A stretch of 64,000 nucleotides of DNA from Lepagella muris (GTDB lineage Bacteria; Bacteroidota; Bacteroidia; Bacteroidales; Muribaculaceae). The translations under genes were made by a program, and so were the position numbers. Position 1 is the stretch's first letter, and the number at the start of each line of letters is the position of its first letter. Where the stretch lies: contig NZ_SRYB01000004.1 of assembly GCF_004793975.1 (NCBI RefSeq), forward strand, positions 62,001 to 126,000. Reading direction: 5' to 3'. A model generated the notes under the pieces. The model saw nothing but the letters and a program-made list of their open reading frames with translations. It did no database searches and was not told the DNA's origin. Shown one piece after another: positions 26,884 through 35,603 of the stretch.

Positions 26884-27092
26884 GCTATTGCCCAGATTGT
26901 GGATGCAAAATGTATAATGGCATTTGCACCAACTGCCACGAGGATTTGATAATCTTTGATGAGTGTTTAGAGTACGATATTCCGATGAGTGATGAATTTC
27001 TTGAAAGTGTTGATGAGTGCCGACAACGCCAAAGAGAATACGCCAAACGCGAGGATGTTAAACGTGCTATAAATCCAAGACACAATGAGTAA
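26880..27092 (+). CDS. Zinc-ribbon small protein
   Basis: 70 residues from the ATG at 26880. N-terminal CPDCGCKMYNGICTNC is a zinc ribbon (CxxC...CxxC), followed by an acidic helical tail with many Glu/Arg. May act as a small nucleic-acid- or protein-binding adaptor. ATGA coupled to the preceding gene. Confidence 0.6.
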   Translation: MSYCPDCGCKMYNGICTNCHEDLIIFDECLEYDIPMSDEFLESVDECRQRQREYAKREDVKRAINPRHNE

Positions 27093-27324
27093 CCAACCGA
27101 CACTTTTTGATGTTCCACCCGGAGAGCCGCCAGCTATGCCAAAGCTCCCCGATAATACTTGCCGGCACTGCGCACACCGTCTATCTTTCAGTTTTTACCA
27201 CTCAATAAGAGTAACGCAACACTGCGGGCTGCAACCAACGGAGCGCAACACGGCCGGCTATAAGCGTATCAAAGTAACCGACCGCGCTTGTATGAATTTC
27301 AAACCAAATAAACCCAGTAAATAA
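27085..27324 (+). CDS. Cysteine-rich small protein
   Basis: 79 residues with CRHCAH, a central HCG and a final RACMNF, a four-Cys layout found in many small phage proteins of unknown function. The N-terminus is Pro-rich. It overlaps the preceding gene by eight bases. Confidence 0.55.
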   Translation: MSNQPTLFDVPPGEPPAMPKLPDNTCRHCAHRLSFSFYHSIRVTQHCGLQPTERNTAGYKRIKVTDRACMNFKPNKPSK

Positions 27325-27326
27325 TT

Positions 27327-27575
27327 ATGGAAATAGCAATCAAATGGAATTATGCCAAAGGCACAGTAGATACAAAAGATATGGAGCTTATATGCGTACC
27401 AGCCCGCGGGAGGCGCATTTGCGGCCCAGATGAATGGGATGCCGACCTGTGCATTAAGGATGGTTTCAACTTGGCAATCGCTCACATTCATACGGGCGAT
27501 GTGGAAAGCTCCAACGCCCTATGTGAGGAAATTTGCCGCCGCTTTAATGAGTTTCCCAAAGAACAAAAGCGATGA
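27327..27575 (+). CDS. Hypothetical small protein
   Basis: 82 residues, mixed alpha/beta, starting MEIAIKWNYAKG and ending in basic EQKR. It follows the previous gene by two bases and overlaps the next by ATGA. No family recognised. Confidence 0.55.
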   Translation: MEIAIKWNYAKGTVDTKDMELICVPARGRRICGPDEWDADLCIKDGFNLAIAHIHTGDVESSNALCEEICRRFNEFPKEQKR

Positions 27576-27781
27576 AAAACGACAAAACAAACGGCCTTAT
27601 CATTGAGGGCGATGTGTATGTGCCACAAAAGACCGACAACCCGGATAATCGTTGCGAGAAATGCGAATGTGATTGGTGTGATGGCGAAAAGTTAGGAGAT
27701 AGGCTTTGTGAGGCTGTTGCGTATGGTGATGAATACTTGATACTGTCCCACGAACTAACCAACCGCATAAAAGGGCAATAA
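27572..27781 (+). CDS. Hypothetical small protein with CxxC motif
   Basis: 69 residues. CEKCECDWCDG (about residues 28-38) may bind metal. ATGA overlap with the gene before and TAATG overlap with the gene after. No family recognised. Confidence 0.5.
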   Translation: MKNDKTNGLIIEGDVYVPQKTDNPDNRCEKCECDWCDGEKLGDRLCEAVAYGDEYLILSHELTNRIKGQ

Positions 27782-27984
27782 TGAGCGACAAGTGTCACTA
27801 CATAACCGTCAAGGGTGTTGGGCGTGTGCTTATCCCCGGATGTATGGGCGTGGCGGTTAGTGGCGATATGGATTATTGCACTTGCAACGCCCCGCCAACG
27901 CCTCAAGAGGAAATAGAAAGACTCAAAAAGGAGAATAAACGCTTAAGAGCGGAAATAAAACGGCTTAAAGATTTGTTATATTAA
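27781..27984 (+). CDS. Small protein with C-terminal coiled coil
   Basis: 67 residues. Four Cys in the first half and a C-terminal heptad pattern (EEIERLKKENKRLRAEIKRL) that should form a parallel coiled coil, so the protein is probably a dimer. Last gene before the second rightward promoter. Confidence 0.55.
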   Translation: MSDKCHYITVKGVGRVLIPGCMGVAVSGDMDYCTCNAPPTPQEEIERLKKENKRLRAEIKRLKDLLY

Positions 27985-28017
27985 ATATATTTCACTAATT
28001 TTGCGTTCAATAAACGC
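27972..28017 (+). promoter_or_regulatory. Second rightward promoter with downstream operator
   Basis: TTTG at 27972-27975, exactly 20 bases, then TAATTTTG at 27996-28003. The dyad GCGTTC-AAT-AAACGC at 28003-28017 touches the -7 box and precedes the ATG at 28029. The -33 element lies in the last codons of the preceding gene. Geometry matches the promoter at 24116. Confidence 0.75.
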
Positions 28018-28028
28018 ACTTACCAACA

Positions 28029-28277
28029 ATGGAACACCAACGTAAAGTTATCCACGTTGAGCTGAAAAAGCCATACAACGGAAAGCGCAACTACTATTTC
28101 GGTAGTGTGGCCGCTATCTACGACACCCTCCCAGTTGAGATTGTAGGCATAGCGGCCGGCGCACTCTGGAATGTGTTCGGCAAAGAGCAAAAGTATGTGG
28201 GGCGGCTTGCCATAATACGCGAGGGCAGGCTGCTATCAAAGAAAACCAATCGCGGAAAGAAAGGAGAAAAACGATGA
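28029..28277 (+). CDS. Hypothetical small basic protein
   Basis: 82 residues, basic, with strands in the N-terminal half and a Lys/Arg-rich tail (SKKTNRGKKGEKR) that suggests nucleic-acid or membrane-surface contact. First gene after the promoter at 27972. ATGA coupled to the next gene. Confidence 0.55.
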   Translation: MEHQRKVIHVELKKPYNGKRNYYFGSVAAIYDTLPVEIVGIAAGALWNVFGKEQKYVGRLAIIREGRLLSKKTNRGKKGEKR

Positions 28278-28447
28278 ATTGTAAATATTTGCGAAACCAG
28301 CAATGTTTAATGGGTGGAGTTATTGCCACTTGTGTTGCTTGCTCAATATACGCAAAAATTATACACAATCAACATTCCCCCGAACAAAGAGCATACGAAC
28401 ACTTAAAATCCCAATACGACAAAGATGTTAGGCGCAATAATAGGTGA
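28274..28447 (+). CDS. Small protein with short hydrophobic segment
   Basis: 57 residues from the ATG at 28274. Hydrophobic, Cys-containing stretch at about residues 11-28 (CLMGGVIATCVACSIY), then a charged tail. It could be a single-span membrane peptide. It overlaps the preceding gene by ATGA and the ADP-ribosylglycohydrolase start by 23 bases. Confidence 0.5.
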   Translation: MNCKYLRNQQCLMGGVIATCVACSIYAKIIHNQHSPEQRAYEHLKSQYDKDVRRNNR

Positions 28448-29171
28448 TATAGTTGGCTCACGCTTTGAGTTTAACAACACCGACAAAACCGACTTTAAGC
28501 TATTCCACAAGGATTGCAACTTTACCGATGATACAATTTGTACCGTGGCTATTGCGGACGCTATATTACGCAACATTTCGTATGAACAAGCGTTATTGAC
28601 GTGGTGCCGGAAATACCCTCACCCAATGGGCGGTTATGGCGGCCGTTTCGCTCAATGGATAGCCTCAAGCGACCCACAACCATACAACAGTTATGGCAAT
28701 GGCTCTGCCATGAGAGTAAGCCCCGTGGCATGGGCTTTTGGTAGTCTGGATAGAGTGCTTGAAGAGGCTGAAAAGACTGCATTACCAACGCACAATCACA
28801 TTGAGGGTATTAGAGGAGCTTTGGCCGTGGCTCATTCGATATGGCATTTTCGCAAAGGTGGAGATTTGAGTGGATTTGTGGAGATTGCTAATGAGTATTA
28901 CCCCAATCCGAAGCCAGCCCCACGCGGAAAGTTTGATGAAACGTGTGCCGGGGTTATGCCGGTTGTGTTCAATATCATTTATAACGCCAACTCATTTGAG
29001 GACGCAATAAGAAAGGCCGTGGCTTATGGCGATGATAGTGACACACTCGCTGCCATTGTTGGCTCAATCGCGGAGGCTCGGTGGGGTGTTCCGTGGCAAC
29101 TTGGAGAAAGGGCAATGTGGCTGCTCCCACGCAATATGCAAGCTGTTATTCACTCATTTTACAATGTTTAG
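28425..29171 (+). CDS. ADP-ribosylglycohydrolase (DraG/ARH family)
   Basis: 248 residues, complete. GAIIGDIVGSRFE at the start, TDDT at residues 34-37 and GDDSDT near residue 204 are the conserved magnesium-binding motifs of the ADP-ribosyl-acceptor hydrolase family. It would remove ADP-ribose from modified targets. The same prophage has two ADP-ribosyltransferase-like genes (37064-37654 and the C-terminus of 29804-32140). It may protect the host from, or reset, their modification (inference). Confidence 0.85.
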   Translation: MLGAIIGDIVGSRFEFNNTDKTDFKLFHKDCNFTDDTICTVAIADAILRNISYEQALLTWCRKYPHPMGGYGGRFAQWIASSDPQPYNSYGNGSAMRVSPVAWAFGSLDRVLEEAEKTALPTHNHIEGIRGALAVAHSIWHFRKGGDLSGFVEIANEYYPNPKPAPRGKFDETCAGVMPVVFNIIYNANSFEDAIRKAVAYGDDSDTLAAIVGSIAEARWGVPWQLGERAMWLLPRNMQAVIHSFYNV

Positions 29172-29173
29172 AT

Positions 29174-29491
29174 ATGGAGATTATTAAAATTTTGCTCATT
29201 GAAACAATACGAATAATCGGAGCAACAGCGGATTCAGACTACCTGCTACACCTCGTTAACGAAGCTAAACGGAGTGGAGTTACACATGATACAATTCGTG
29301 CTTTCGCTTGTGCGGGTATTCCACTATTAAGAATATTTTCAAATGTGTTGCGAATAGAGCCATCTCAAGCGGTGTCATTTGTAGAAAGCGGCAAATTTAC
29401 CTATGATGATTTGATTTGCGCAATCTCAATCTTTGCACAAGATATTAAAAGAGAACAACAACTAAGACAATTACGATATGGCACAAAGTGA
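29174..29491 (+). CDS. Small protein resembling a tape-measure N-terminal motif
   Basis: 105 residues from the ATG at 29174. Residues ~43-88 align without gaps to tape measure residues around 178-220: R-x-F-x3-GIPL early and V-x-SGK/V-x-AGK later, nine identities over about 46 positions. The rest is helical. The motif is normally part of the large tape measure protein. A stand-alone copy on the opposite strand could be a decoy, chaperone or exclusion factor. The resemblance is short and needs a profile test. Confidence 0.55.
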   Translation: MEIIKILLIETIRIIGATADSDYLLHLVNEAKRSGVTHDTIRAFACAGIPLLRIFSNVLRIEPSQAVSFVESGKFTYDDLICAISIFAQDIKREQQLRQLRYGTK

Positions 29492-29798
29492 TGTTATAGA
29501 AATAGTACAAGGGTTGTGCAAGCTCTACAAAGGAGAGGACACTAACCCCTATAACCCTGACAACGTACCTCAATCGGAGTGGGCTAACGAATACCTTAAA
29601 TTCCAGATTTGGGACGCTGAATATTCCGTTGTGAAAGGCTTTGAATGGTGGTATGATATGTGGAAACATCAACGCCCCAAACAACTTGCCGACAATGAGG
29701 AAAAAGCGGAGGAGGTGTATAAACTCGCTATCTTTGATAAGCTCCAAAAGATGAAACGTGAGGATATAGACTTTCAAGCAATGTATTTCGCCCTATAA
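29478..29798 (+). CDS. Hypothetical accessory protein
   Basis: 106 residues, rich in Trp, Tyr and Glu (EWANEYLKFQIWDAE; GFEWWYDMWKHQ). Likely all-helical. Last gene of the rightward island, ending five bases from the convergent MuF gene. No family recognised. Confidence 0.55.
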   Translation: MAQSDVIEIVQGLCKLYKGEDTNPYNPDNVPQSEWANEYLKFQIWDAEYSVVKGFEWWYDMWKHQRPKQLADNEEKAEEVYKLAIFDKLQKMKREDIDFQAMYFAL

Positions 29799-29803
29799 TC
29801 CTA

Positions 29804-32140
29804 TCACCTCACTAACCTTTTATCGCGGCTCAGTAACTCAACATAGATAGTTATTGAGCTGCTTTTTTTGCCCCCTGCCTCAGCCTTGATAAAGCGATAC
29901 TCATAACCTCGGTGAACTATAACCTCATTCTCGCGCCCTTTGTCAAAGATTTGGCTTGCTGTCCTACCATCCCAGCCTGCGCCGTGCCTATCACCATAGC
30001 CCGAAACTGGTTTGGCATATAGTGCTTGTGTGCCTTTGGGGGCATAGATACGTAAATCTACGCTTTTCCAAAATCCACCGCTCATATCAAAGGACGTGGA
30101 GATAAAGCCCTCGTTGATACCACGGCAACCGGCAATGGCATTTAACCCGTCAATATCTCCGGCTTTAACCATTTTCAAAAATTCCTCACCAAAGATACTA
30201 CCCATTTCATCCATACCACAACCACGCCTAAGCACGGTATCTTTTGATAGGGTGCAACCGTCAAGAATACTATCCATAAGCGTACCATCGGAATGTGTTT
30301 TGTGATATTTCCAATATGAGCGGTTAATATCATCATACGTTCCATTGGTGTATGCGCTGACCGCCCGCCTTGCGTCATCCGTGGCTGCTTGCCATGCTGC
30401 GCCACTATCGGCAATCATTCTATCTTGGAATGGCACAAAGGATTTATCACTCTTGACTTTGCTTTCAAAGGTGCGGTGCTTGTCGCAATACTTTTCTAAG
30501 TCGGTAGTGCTTTTTAGCCCTTGCCTCAACAACTCGGTCTTATATTCCTCGATAGCCTTTTGCGCATCGCCCAGAATGAGCAATGCGGAATCAATATCGC
30601 CGGCATCATAGGCCGCTTTGAGTTGTTTGTATAGTTCGGAAACGGTGTCAACCTTATTGGCAACTGCAAACGCTTCCACGCTTTGAATGTCGGCGGCTAT
30701 GCGCTGCCTACGCTGTTGCAACTCAACATTAGATAGAGCTTTCTTGTAAGCGTTGGCCGCACCCTCCCACGTTGAATATTTCTTGTGATTAGTTACCCAT
30801 TCAATTTCAAATTTGAGGGTGTCTATCTGGTGTTCCAGCGTACCCGTGAGCATTTGCCCCAGCTTAGATTTAACCGCGCCATATAGGGCTTTGAGTTCGG
30901 CAATGCCGTGTTTCTCCAACAATCCCATTGGGTCATCAAGCAAATCACCCATAGCTCGCGCCTCTTTCTGTTCTGGGGTTAATCCGTGGAGTAGGTTATC
31001 AATGGCTTTCTTGTTATCCTTGACAAAATAGGGCAATGTACCAGCGGTGGCCGCCTTATCCATACGTTCCTCATTGGTCTTAGCCCACGCTTTGAATGTC
31101 GGCGGCAACTCTGTTACCTCATCATCGCATACCACACCACTTGAGGGAGCTTTCCCGTCAAGAATATTATCCAACATCTTATCAAGTTCGGCGGGGCTTG
31201 CCAATACCGGCTCTTGATAGCAACGGCAATTAGGGTGCCAGCCCGTCCACTTGAAATTTTTGGGGTATATGCCTTTGAGGTCATCGCATATATCCACGCA
31301 CGGGTGATTGTTGGATAGCTTGATTTCAATGCCAATAACAAAGTCCATTTGCTGCCAACGCTCATAATCGGCCGTGCGATATGCAATGTTGGTTTCAGTA
31401 CGCGCCAGACGTTGAGCGTTACGGTAAGAGCTACGATAAACGCCACGTCCGGGGTGATACTTGCGAGGGTCATCATCAATCCACTTGTAAGAATTGGTTT
31501 CAGCGTCAAACACTCGCCTTTTCCAGATACGCCCATATTTGGGGGTGCCGTCCTCATTCTCACCAATCTTAACCCGGAAACGCCTATAAAAGCGGTCGGG
31601 GTCATTGAGATACTTTTGAATTTGGGTTGCAAGCCTATTGGCGGGTGTACCCTCACCAATAGCCAAATCCAAAGCGTCCTCTAACTCATCTTTGTAAATG
31701 CCGGTGTATTTCCATACCTTTTGAGAGAGATTAAGCCCACCATCGCCAGTCCTACGCGCAAAAAAGGCGTTCATTGCCTCCATGTTGCGTTGAAAGAATT
31801 TGGCAAAGTGGTTATCCTCTATTGAGTGTTCACCAAATACAGCCTTAACCAATCCATCGTTATGCTCATTGGCGGTTAGCCATTCCTTTTCTACGCCGGC
31901 GCGGATTATCTGGTACACGCGAGAATACATAGAACGGAGTATAGGCGTAACCTCATCGGAATAGCCATACTCGGAGAATGAAAACGGCTTACCCGCCTCA
32001 AGCTCCGTACCCTTTACCAAGTTAATTATTTGCGTGAGCGCGGCCCGATAGGCTGCCCCCACATTGGCGGCATAGCCCTCGGTGCGCTTGAATAACTCGG
32101 ATTGAGCCTTTTTGTAGTCTATGTATTGTCGCTTTGCCAT
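29804..32140 (-). CDS. MuF-type minor head protein with C-terminal ADP-ribosyltransferase domain
   Basis: 778 residues. N-terminal ~350 residues are phage Mu gpF-like; the Cys/His cluster HPCVDICDDL...WHPNCRCY lies near residues 275-305. Helical linker from ~350 to 600. The C-terminal ~170 residues carry ADP-ribosyltransferase elements in order: LRRG near 633 (R), STS near 683, ENEVIVHRG near 735 (ExE). MuF-linked toxins are known in temperate phages. The gene follows the portal, so the protein is likely packaged in the head and could be delivered on infection (inference). Confidence 0.8.
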   Translation of the reverse strand: MAKRQYIDYKKAQSELFKRTEGYAANVGAAYRAALTQIINLVKGTELEAGKPFSFSEYGYSDEVTPILRSMYSRVYQIIRAGVEKEWLTANEHNDGLVKAVFGEHSIEDNHFAKFFQRNMEAMNAFFARRTGDGGLNLSQKVWKYTGIYKDELEDALDLAIGEGTPANRLATQIQKYLNDPDRFYRRFRVKIGENEDGTPKYGRIWKRRVFDAETNSYKWIDDDPRKYHPGRGVYRSSYRNAQRLARTETNIAYRTADYERWQQMDFVIGIEIKLSNNHPCVDICDDLKGIYPKNFKWTGWHPNCRCYQEPVLASPAELDKMLDNILDGKAPSSGVVCDDEVTELPPTFKAWAKTNEERMDKAATAGTLPYFVKDNKKAIDNLLHGLTPEQKEARAMGDLLDDPMGLLEKHGIAELKALYGAVKSKLGQMLTGTLEHQIDTLKFEIEWVTNHKKYSTWEGAANAYKKALSNVELQQRRQRIAADIQSVEAFAVANKVDTVSELYKQLKAAYDAGDIDSALLILGDAQKAIEEYKTELLRQGLKSTTDLEKYCDKHRTFESKVKSDKSFVPFQDRMIADSGAAWQAATDDARRAVSAYTNGTYDDINRSYWKYHKTHSDGTLMDSILDGCTLSKDTVLRRGCGMDEMGSIFGEEFLKMVKAGDIDGLNAIAGCRGINEGFISTSFDMSGGFWKSVDLRIYAPKGTQALYAKPVSGYGDRHGAGWDGRTASQIFDKGRENEVIVHRGYEYRFIKAEAGGKKSSSITIYVELLSRDKRLVR

Positions 32141-32146
32141 TAGTCG

Positions 32147-32293
32147 TTATCCTTGCTTTGTTTGGGTCTGTTTCACGCGAAAATCAAGCATTGAGCTTTT
32201 GTATATTTCAGCTACGCCCACACGCCCATAAATACCTTTTGAGATTTTTTCAACCTCTATTATTTCTCCTGTTCTTTTTACTTTTGCTTTCAT
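32147..32293 (-). CDS. Hypothetical small basic protein
   Basis: 48 residues, starting MKAKVKRTGEIIEVEK and ending KQTQTKQG. ATGA overlap with the Cys-rich gene before it, and seven bases before the MuF gene. Beta-rich, SH3-like size. No family recognised. Confidence 0.5.
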   Translation of the reverse strand: MKAKVKRTGEIIEVEKISKGIYGRVGVAEIYKSSMLDFRVKQTQTKQG

Positions 32294-32481
32294 CGTTTTA
32301 TAAAATTATCGCAATAATCGTGATTGAGGAATTTGCACCACTTATGGAATTGACAGCGGCAAAATATCATTGAGCCATCAGCCCCTTTGTTTTGCCAGTC
32401 GGTCGAGTGTTTGCAGTCCTTGCAAGTGTATTGGGGCTTGCTCGGTGCCTCTTTCTTGGTGGTAGTCGTTTTCTTAGCCAT
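32290..32481 (-). CDS. Cysteine-rich small protein
   Basis: 63 residues. Basic Thr/Lys N-terminus, then YTCKDCKHS, FCRCQFHKWC and DYCDNF, probably a zinc-binding domain. Located between portal-side and MuF genes; overlaps the genes on both sides. Function unknown. Confidence 0.55.
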   Translation of the reverse strand: MAKKTTTTKKEAPSKPQYTCKDCKHSTDWQNKGADGSMIFCRCQFHKWCKFLNHDYCDNFIKR

Positions 32482-32737
32482 TGCCGGAGTTGAAAAGGTG
32501 GTCTATCAATTCTTGTTTGGTCGCAAAGCAAGCCTGCGCATCGAATGTGAGGCGGTGGGGATTATTGCGTGGGGCTGTATTGATAAGCTCAACAAGTATC
32601 TCCGTGGAGCGGCCACGCATAGGAGCGTTGGGTGCGCTCAATGTGATTTCCACGGCTGCCACGCGGAATTGGTGAGGCTTGTTTTGGCTCATAGTCCACA
32701 CCTCATCACCCGGATTAAATTTTGTAGAGTATTCCAT
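32474..32737 (-). CDS. Hypothetical small head-region protein
   Basis: 87 residues with a beta-barrel-like pattern (FNPGDEVWTM, VELINTAP). It starts within the portal stop (TAATG). No family recognised. Confidence 0.55.
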   Translation of the reverse strand: MEYSTKFNPGDEVWTMSQNKPHQFRVAAVEITLSAPNAPMRGRSTEILVELINTAPRNNPHRLTFDAQACFATKQELIDHLFNSGNG

Positions 32738-34164
32738 TAGTCAGTAGGTTCAAAAGCGTCCATACGTTGTAGTGCCATTTGCTGTGCCAGATTTTCCGCT
32801 TGCTCGGTCTTGATACGTTCCATTTCGCCTTTCACATCCTTAACCAGATAGGAAAGCTCCACATACGTTTCACGGCTCAAAGCACCGTCATTGAATTGCT
32901 TGGAAATGTCAGCAAGCAAATCGCTCACATCATCACCAAACGGCTCTTGAAATTCATGCCCCAGATTGAGCTTTTCAAATTCTGCCTTGTGGATATAGTC
33001 TAAGACGTTACCCATTATGGCTATCATAAGTGAGGCGTGGCGGCTCATATAGCCATCGTGTTTCTCCTTATGTTTTTCAGCCTTGATAACGGCCAGCAAC
33101 ATAACTTTGCGGATAGCCTTTGCAGACAGGTTGCCGAGGCTTTTCATATTGTCAAAGTCAATGTTGGGGGTGAAAGACTTTGAAAGAATGTGCTTATCCA
33201 GACGCTCAAATTGATTTTTTTTGCTTTCGCTTGCATCGTTCCATGTGAGGTAAGACATATTGCCGCCATTTTTGAGGATAAAGAGTTTCGCCTCTTCCTC
33301 TTGTTTGGGTAGCGAGTTAAGCACATCGGCCGTTGCCACCATTGCGGGATTGGCGAAACGGTCTATAACATCGGCCTCCACACTTTCGGAGTTCTCAACC
33401 CTTTCAATCATCGGTTGCACATCGGAGTGTTCCGGGTCTTGCTCAAAGAGCAACACGGGGATTTTGCCAACGGGGTTATCGTAGGTGTCAACTTCCCAGC
33501 CTATATTGCCACGCTTGCAACGGTAGATTTTATCGGCCGTATATACATCTACATGGTGAACGGTGCGGTTGCCCTGCTCTGTGAGATAGTAGCCCCATGC
33601 AAAGGCTCTGAGCCTTTTATATTGGTCTTTGATAATGTAAATGTCATCGTTGTTTTTCTTGCTTAACACGTTCAGCAAGAGGCGTGGCTTGTTGGTATTC
33701 TCATCGCGGAAAACGTGGTAGAGTATAGCCGACACACCCTCAGCACCGGCGGCACGTTTAGCCTCCCTTACACACGAATCAAAGCGAATATCACGCATTA
33801 AGTCCTTGTAGTAGGAATAGGCATAATCGGTTCCCTCTGATAGCTGCGTCCATTTCACGGGCCGGCCATAGAGAAACACCAACGAGATTTCATTGATGAA
33901 TTTTGGGTAAGGGATAGGAATTTTGTTGCGCTTGCTCCAGCGTAGGAAATTGCCCTTTTTGTCCTTAACGGCTCTATCCTCACGCTCCATCACCTTGTGA
34001 GTGCTTACCTCATACTCGCGCAAGTAACTTGCCGCCTTGTCGGAGTGGCAAGTCATCATAGCAACGGCCCGCGTCACATCGTGAGCGGCCAACAGTTCAT
34101 CAAAGCTCTGTTGGTAGCCAACGGCTGCCTTAATGCTATTTGAGATTGTTTGAATGATACTCAT
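32737..34164 (-). CDS. Portal protein
   Basis: 475 residues resembling the SPP1 gp6-type portal family: helical N-terminal part, then wing-type strands, a long central helix region and an acidic helical C-terminus. Forms the dodecameric ring at the packaging vertex. Neighbours (terminase upstream, MuF downstream) match the canonical order. Length is typical. Confidence 0.88.
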   Translation of the reverse strand: MSIIQTISNSIKAAVGYQQSFDELLAAHDVTRAVAMMTCHSDKAASYLREYEVSTHKVMEREDRAVKDKKGNFLRWSKRNKIPIPYPKFINEISLVFLYGRPVKWTQLSEGTDYAYSYYKDLMRDIRFDSCVREAKRAAGAEGVSAILYHVFRDENTNKPRLLLNVLSKKNNDDIYIIKDQYKRLRAFAWGYYLTEQGNRTVHHVDVYTADKIYRCKRGNIGWEVDTYDNPVGKIPVLLFEQDPEHSDVQPMIERVENSESVEADVIDRFANPAMVATADVLNSLPKQEEEAKLFILKNGGNMSYLTWNDASESKKNQFERLDKHILSKSFTPNIDFDNMKSLGNLSAKAIRKVMLLAVIKAEKHKEKHDGYMSRHASLMIAIMGNVLDYIHKAEFEKLNLGHEFQEPFGDDVSDLLADISKQFNDGALSRETYVELSYLVKDVKGEMERIKTEQAENLAQQMALQRMDAFEPTD

Positions 34165-34175
34165 GTTATTTGGTG

Positions 34176-35603
34176 TTACGTTAATCCTAAAATCTGTTCT
34201 ATGTTTTCGGGTATGTCTATTTCGTTATAGTCAAACCAGCAACGCATCAAGAGCATATCGCGCCAGTCCGGGGAGCAACCCAAATCAAGTTTAATTTCCT
34301 CTTTCGGCTTTAATTGTAGTTTGCCATCGCTATCGCCTTTCCACGTTTGCAGTTGTTCAAGTTCCCTTATCACCTGCTCACGGTCAGCCTCGTTAATCAA
34401 ATCCTCATCAATGCCTATCTCATTGGCGTTAATGTGTTCTGCCAGCTTGTAACCACATTGGGTTTGTAGATTGCGGTAGTTCTCGCCCCCAAATGGTGTA
34501 GAGCCATTCACAAAGCCCTGAATGTCGCAAAAGTCAACCACGCCGCCGCCTACTCCGTCCTCATCCACGATAGCGCGGTGATTGGGTATGCGGTATTTCT
34601 TTTGCTTGGCAATAATCCACGTCTGAATGTCGGTGAGCTTGGATTTAGGCAAAGAAATAAGCTCAACTATGTTGTAGCCATCCCAGACAGCCAATCGCGC
34701 ATGGTCGGCACCGAAACGCGCAATATCGCCCGTTATGTAGTGCTTGCCCGTGCGTAGAGCCAACTTATTGCCGAATATGGCGCAAATATCATCATAGGCG
34801 CATAGAGCGTTAGGGTTATCGTCATAATCCCAATTACCCTTAAACAGTCGCTCAAATTTCACTTTATCGCTTGTCGAGCGTAAGCCCTCAATATATCCGG
34901 GGTCTATAAACGGATTTTCTTGCACCAAACAAGCGATATAGAAACGGTACGCCTCAAGTTGATTGGTCTTATATGGCTTATAGAAAATATCATACATCCA
35001 GTTCTTTTTGGGGTTACAAGTAATGAATATCTTACGCAACAAACCATACTCCAAATTCAAGTGGCGGCCCACACGGGTTTTAAGCGTGTCGTATGCACCA
35101 AAATTAACCTCACCGCCCTCCTCAATCCAGCCGCCGGTAAACTCAATAGAGCCATAGCGTTCATACAGCGGGTCGGAGGGTTTATATTGCAAGTCCAAAA
35201 AGTCAATACGTGAGCCATTGAAAAACTGAATGTAGTTGAGCTGCCCATTGAACGTGTATAGTTCCTCTGTGCAACCATACATGGAGCATACTTTTTTGAA
35301 CGTGATATAGGTTGATTGGGTGATACGCTTCAATTCAGCACGGCCGATAAACCACTTTGTACCCGGATAGGCAAGACACATAAAGAGCAACCACACGGCA
35401 CCAGTCCAAGACTTAGCACCGCCGGCCGCTCCACCATATAGCACCTCTACATGGTCGGTGTCGGTCAGTATTGTTAGAGCCTGCCCCTGCTTTTCGTGCC
35501 TCTTGCCCTCGCGGTCGGTGATAAATCCAAACTCGCCACGCTTGAACAACTCAACTTTGACTGCAAGCGACAATGGCATTGATGTTGCTTTATTCTTTGC
35601 CAT
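34176..35603 (-). CDS. Terminase large subunit
   Basis: 475 residues. LYGGAAGGAKSWTGA near residue 55 is a deviant Walker A, with a Walker B-like acidic pair in GGWIEEGGEVN near residue 155. The C-terminal half holds nuclease-type acidic residues, for example ITGDIARFGADHARLAVWDG near 290 and VDEDGVGGGVVDF near 345. It powers DNA packaging and cuts the genome. Overlaps the small-subunit-like gene by 14 bases. Confidence 0.92.
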   Translation of the reverse strand: MAKNKATSMPLSLAVKVELFKRGEFGFITDREGKRHEKQGQALTILTDTDHVEVLYGGAAGGAKSWTGAVWLLFMCLAYPGTKWFIGRAELKRITQSTYITFKKVCSMYGCTEELYTFNGQLNYIQFFNGSRIDFLDLQYKPSDPLYERYGSIEFTGGWIEEGGEVNFGAYDTLKTRVGRHLNLEYGLLRKIFITCNPKKNWMYDIFYKPYKTNQLEAYRFYIACLVQENPFIDPGYIEGLRSTSDKVKFERLFKGNWDYDDNPNALCAYDDICAIFGNKLALRTGKHYITGDIARFGADHARLAVWDGYNIVELISLPKSKLTDIQTWIIAKQKKYRIPNHRAIVDEDGVGGGVVDFCDIQGFVNGSTPFGGENYRNLQTQCGYKLAEHINANEIGIDEDLINEADREQVIRELEQLQTWKGDSDGKLQLKPKEEIKLDLGCSPDWRDMLLMRCWFDYNEIDIPENIEQILGLT

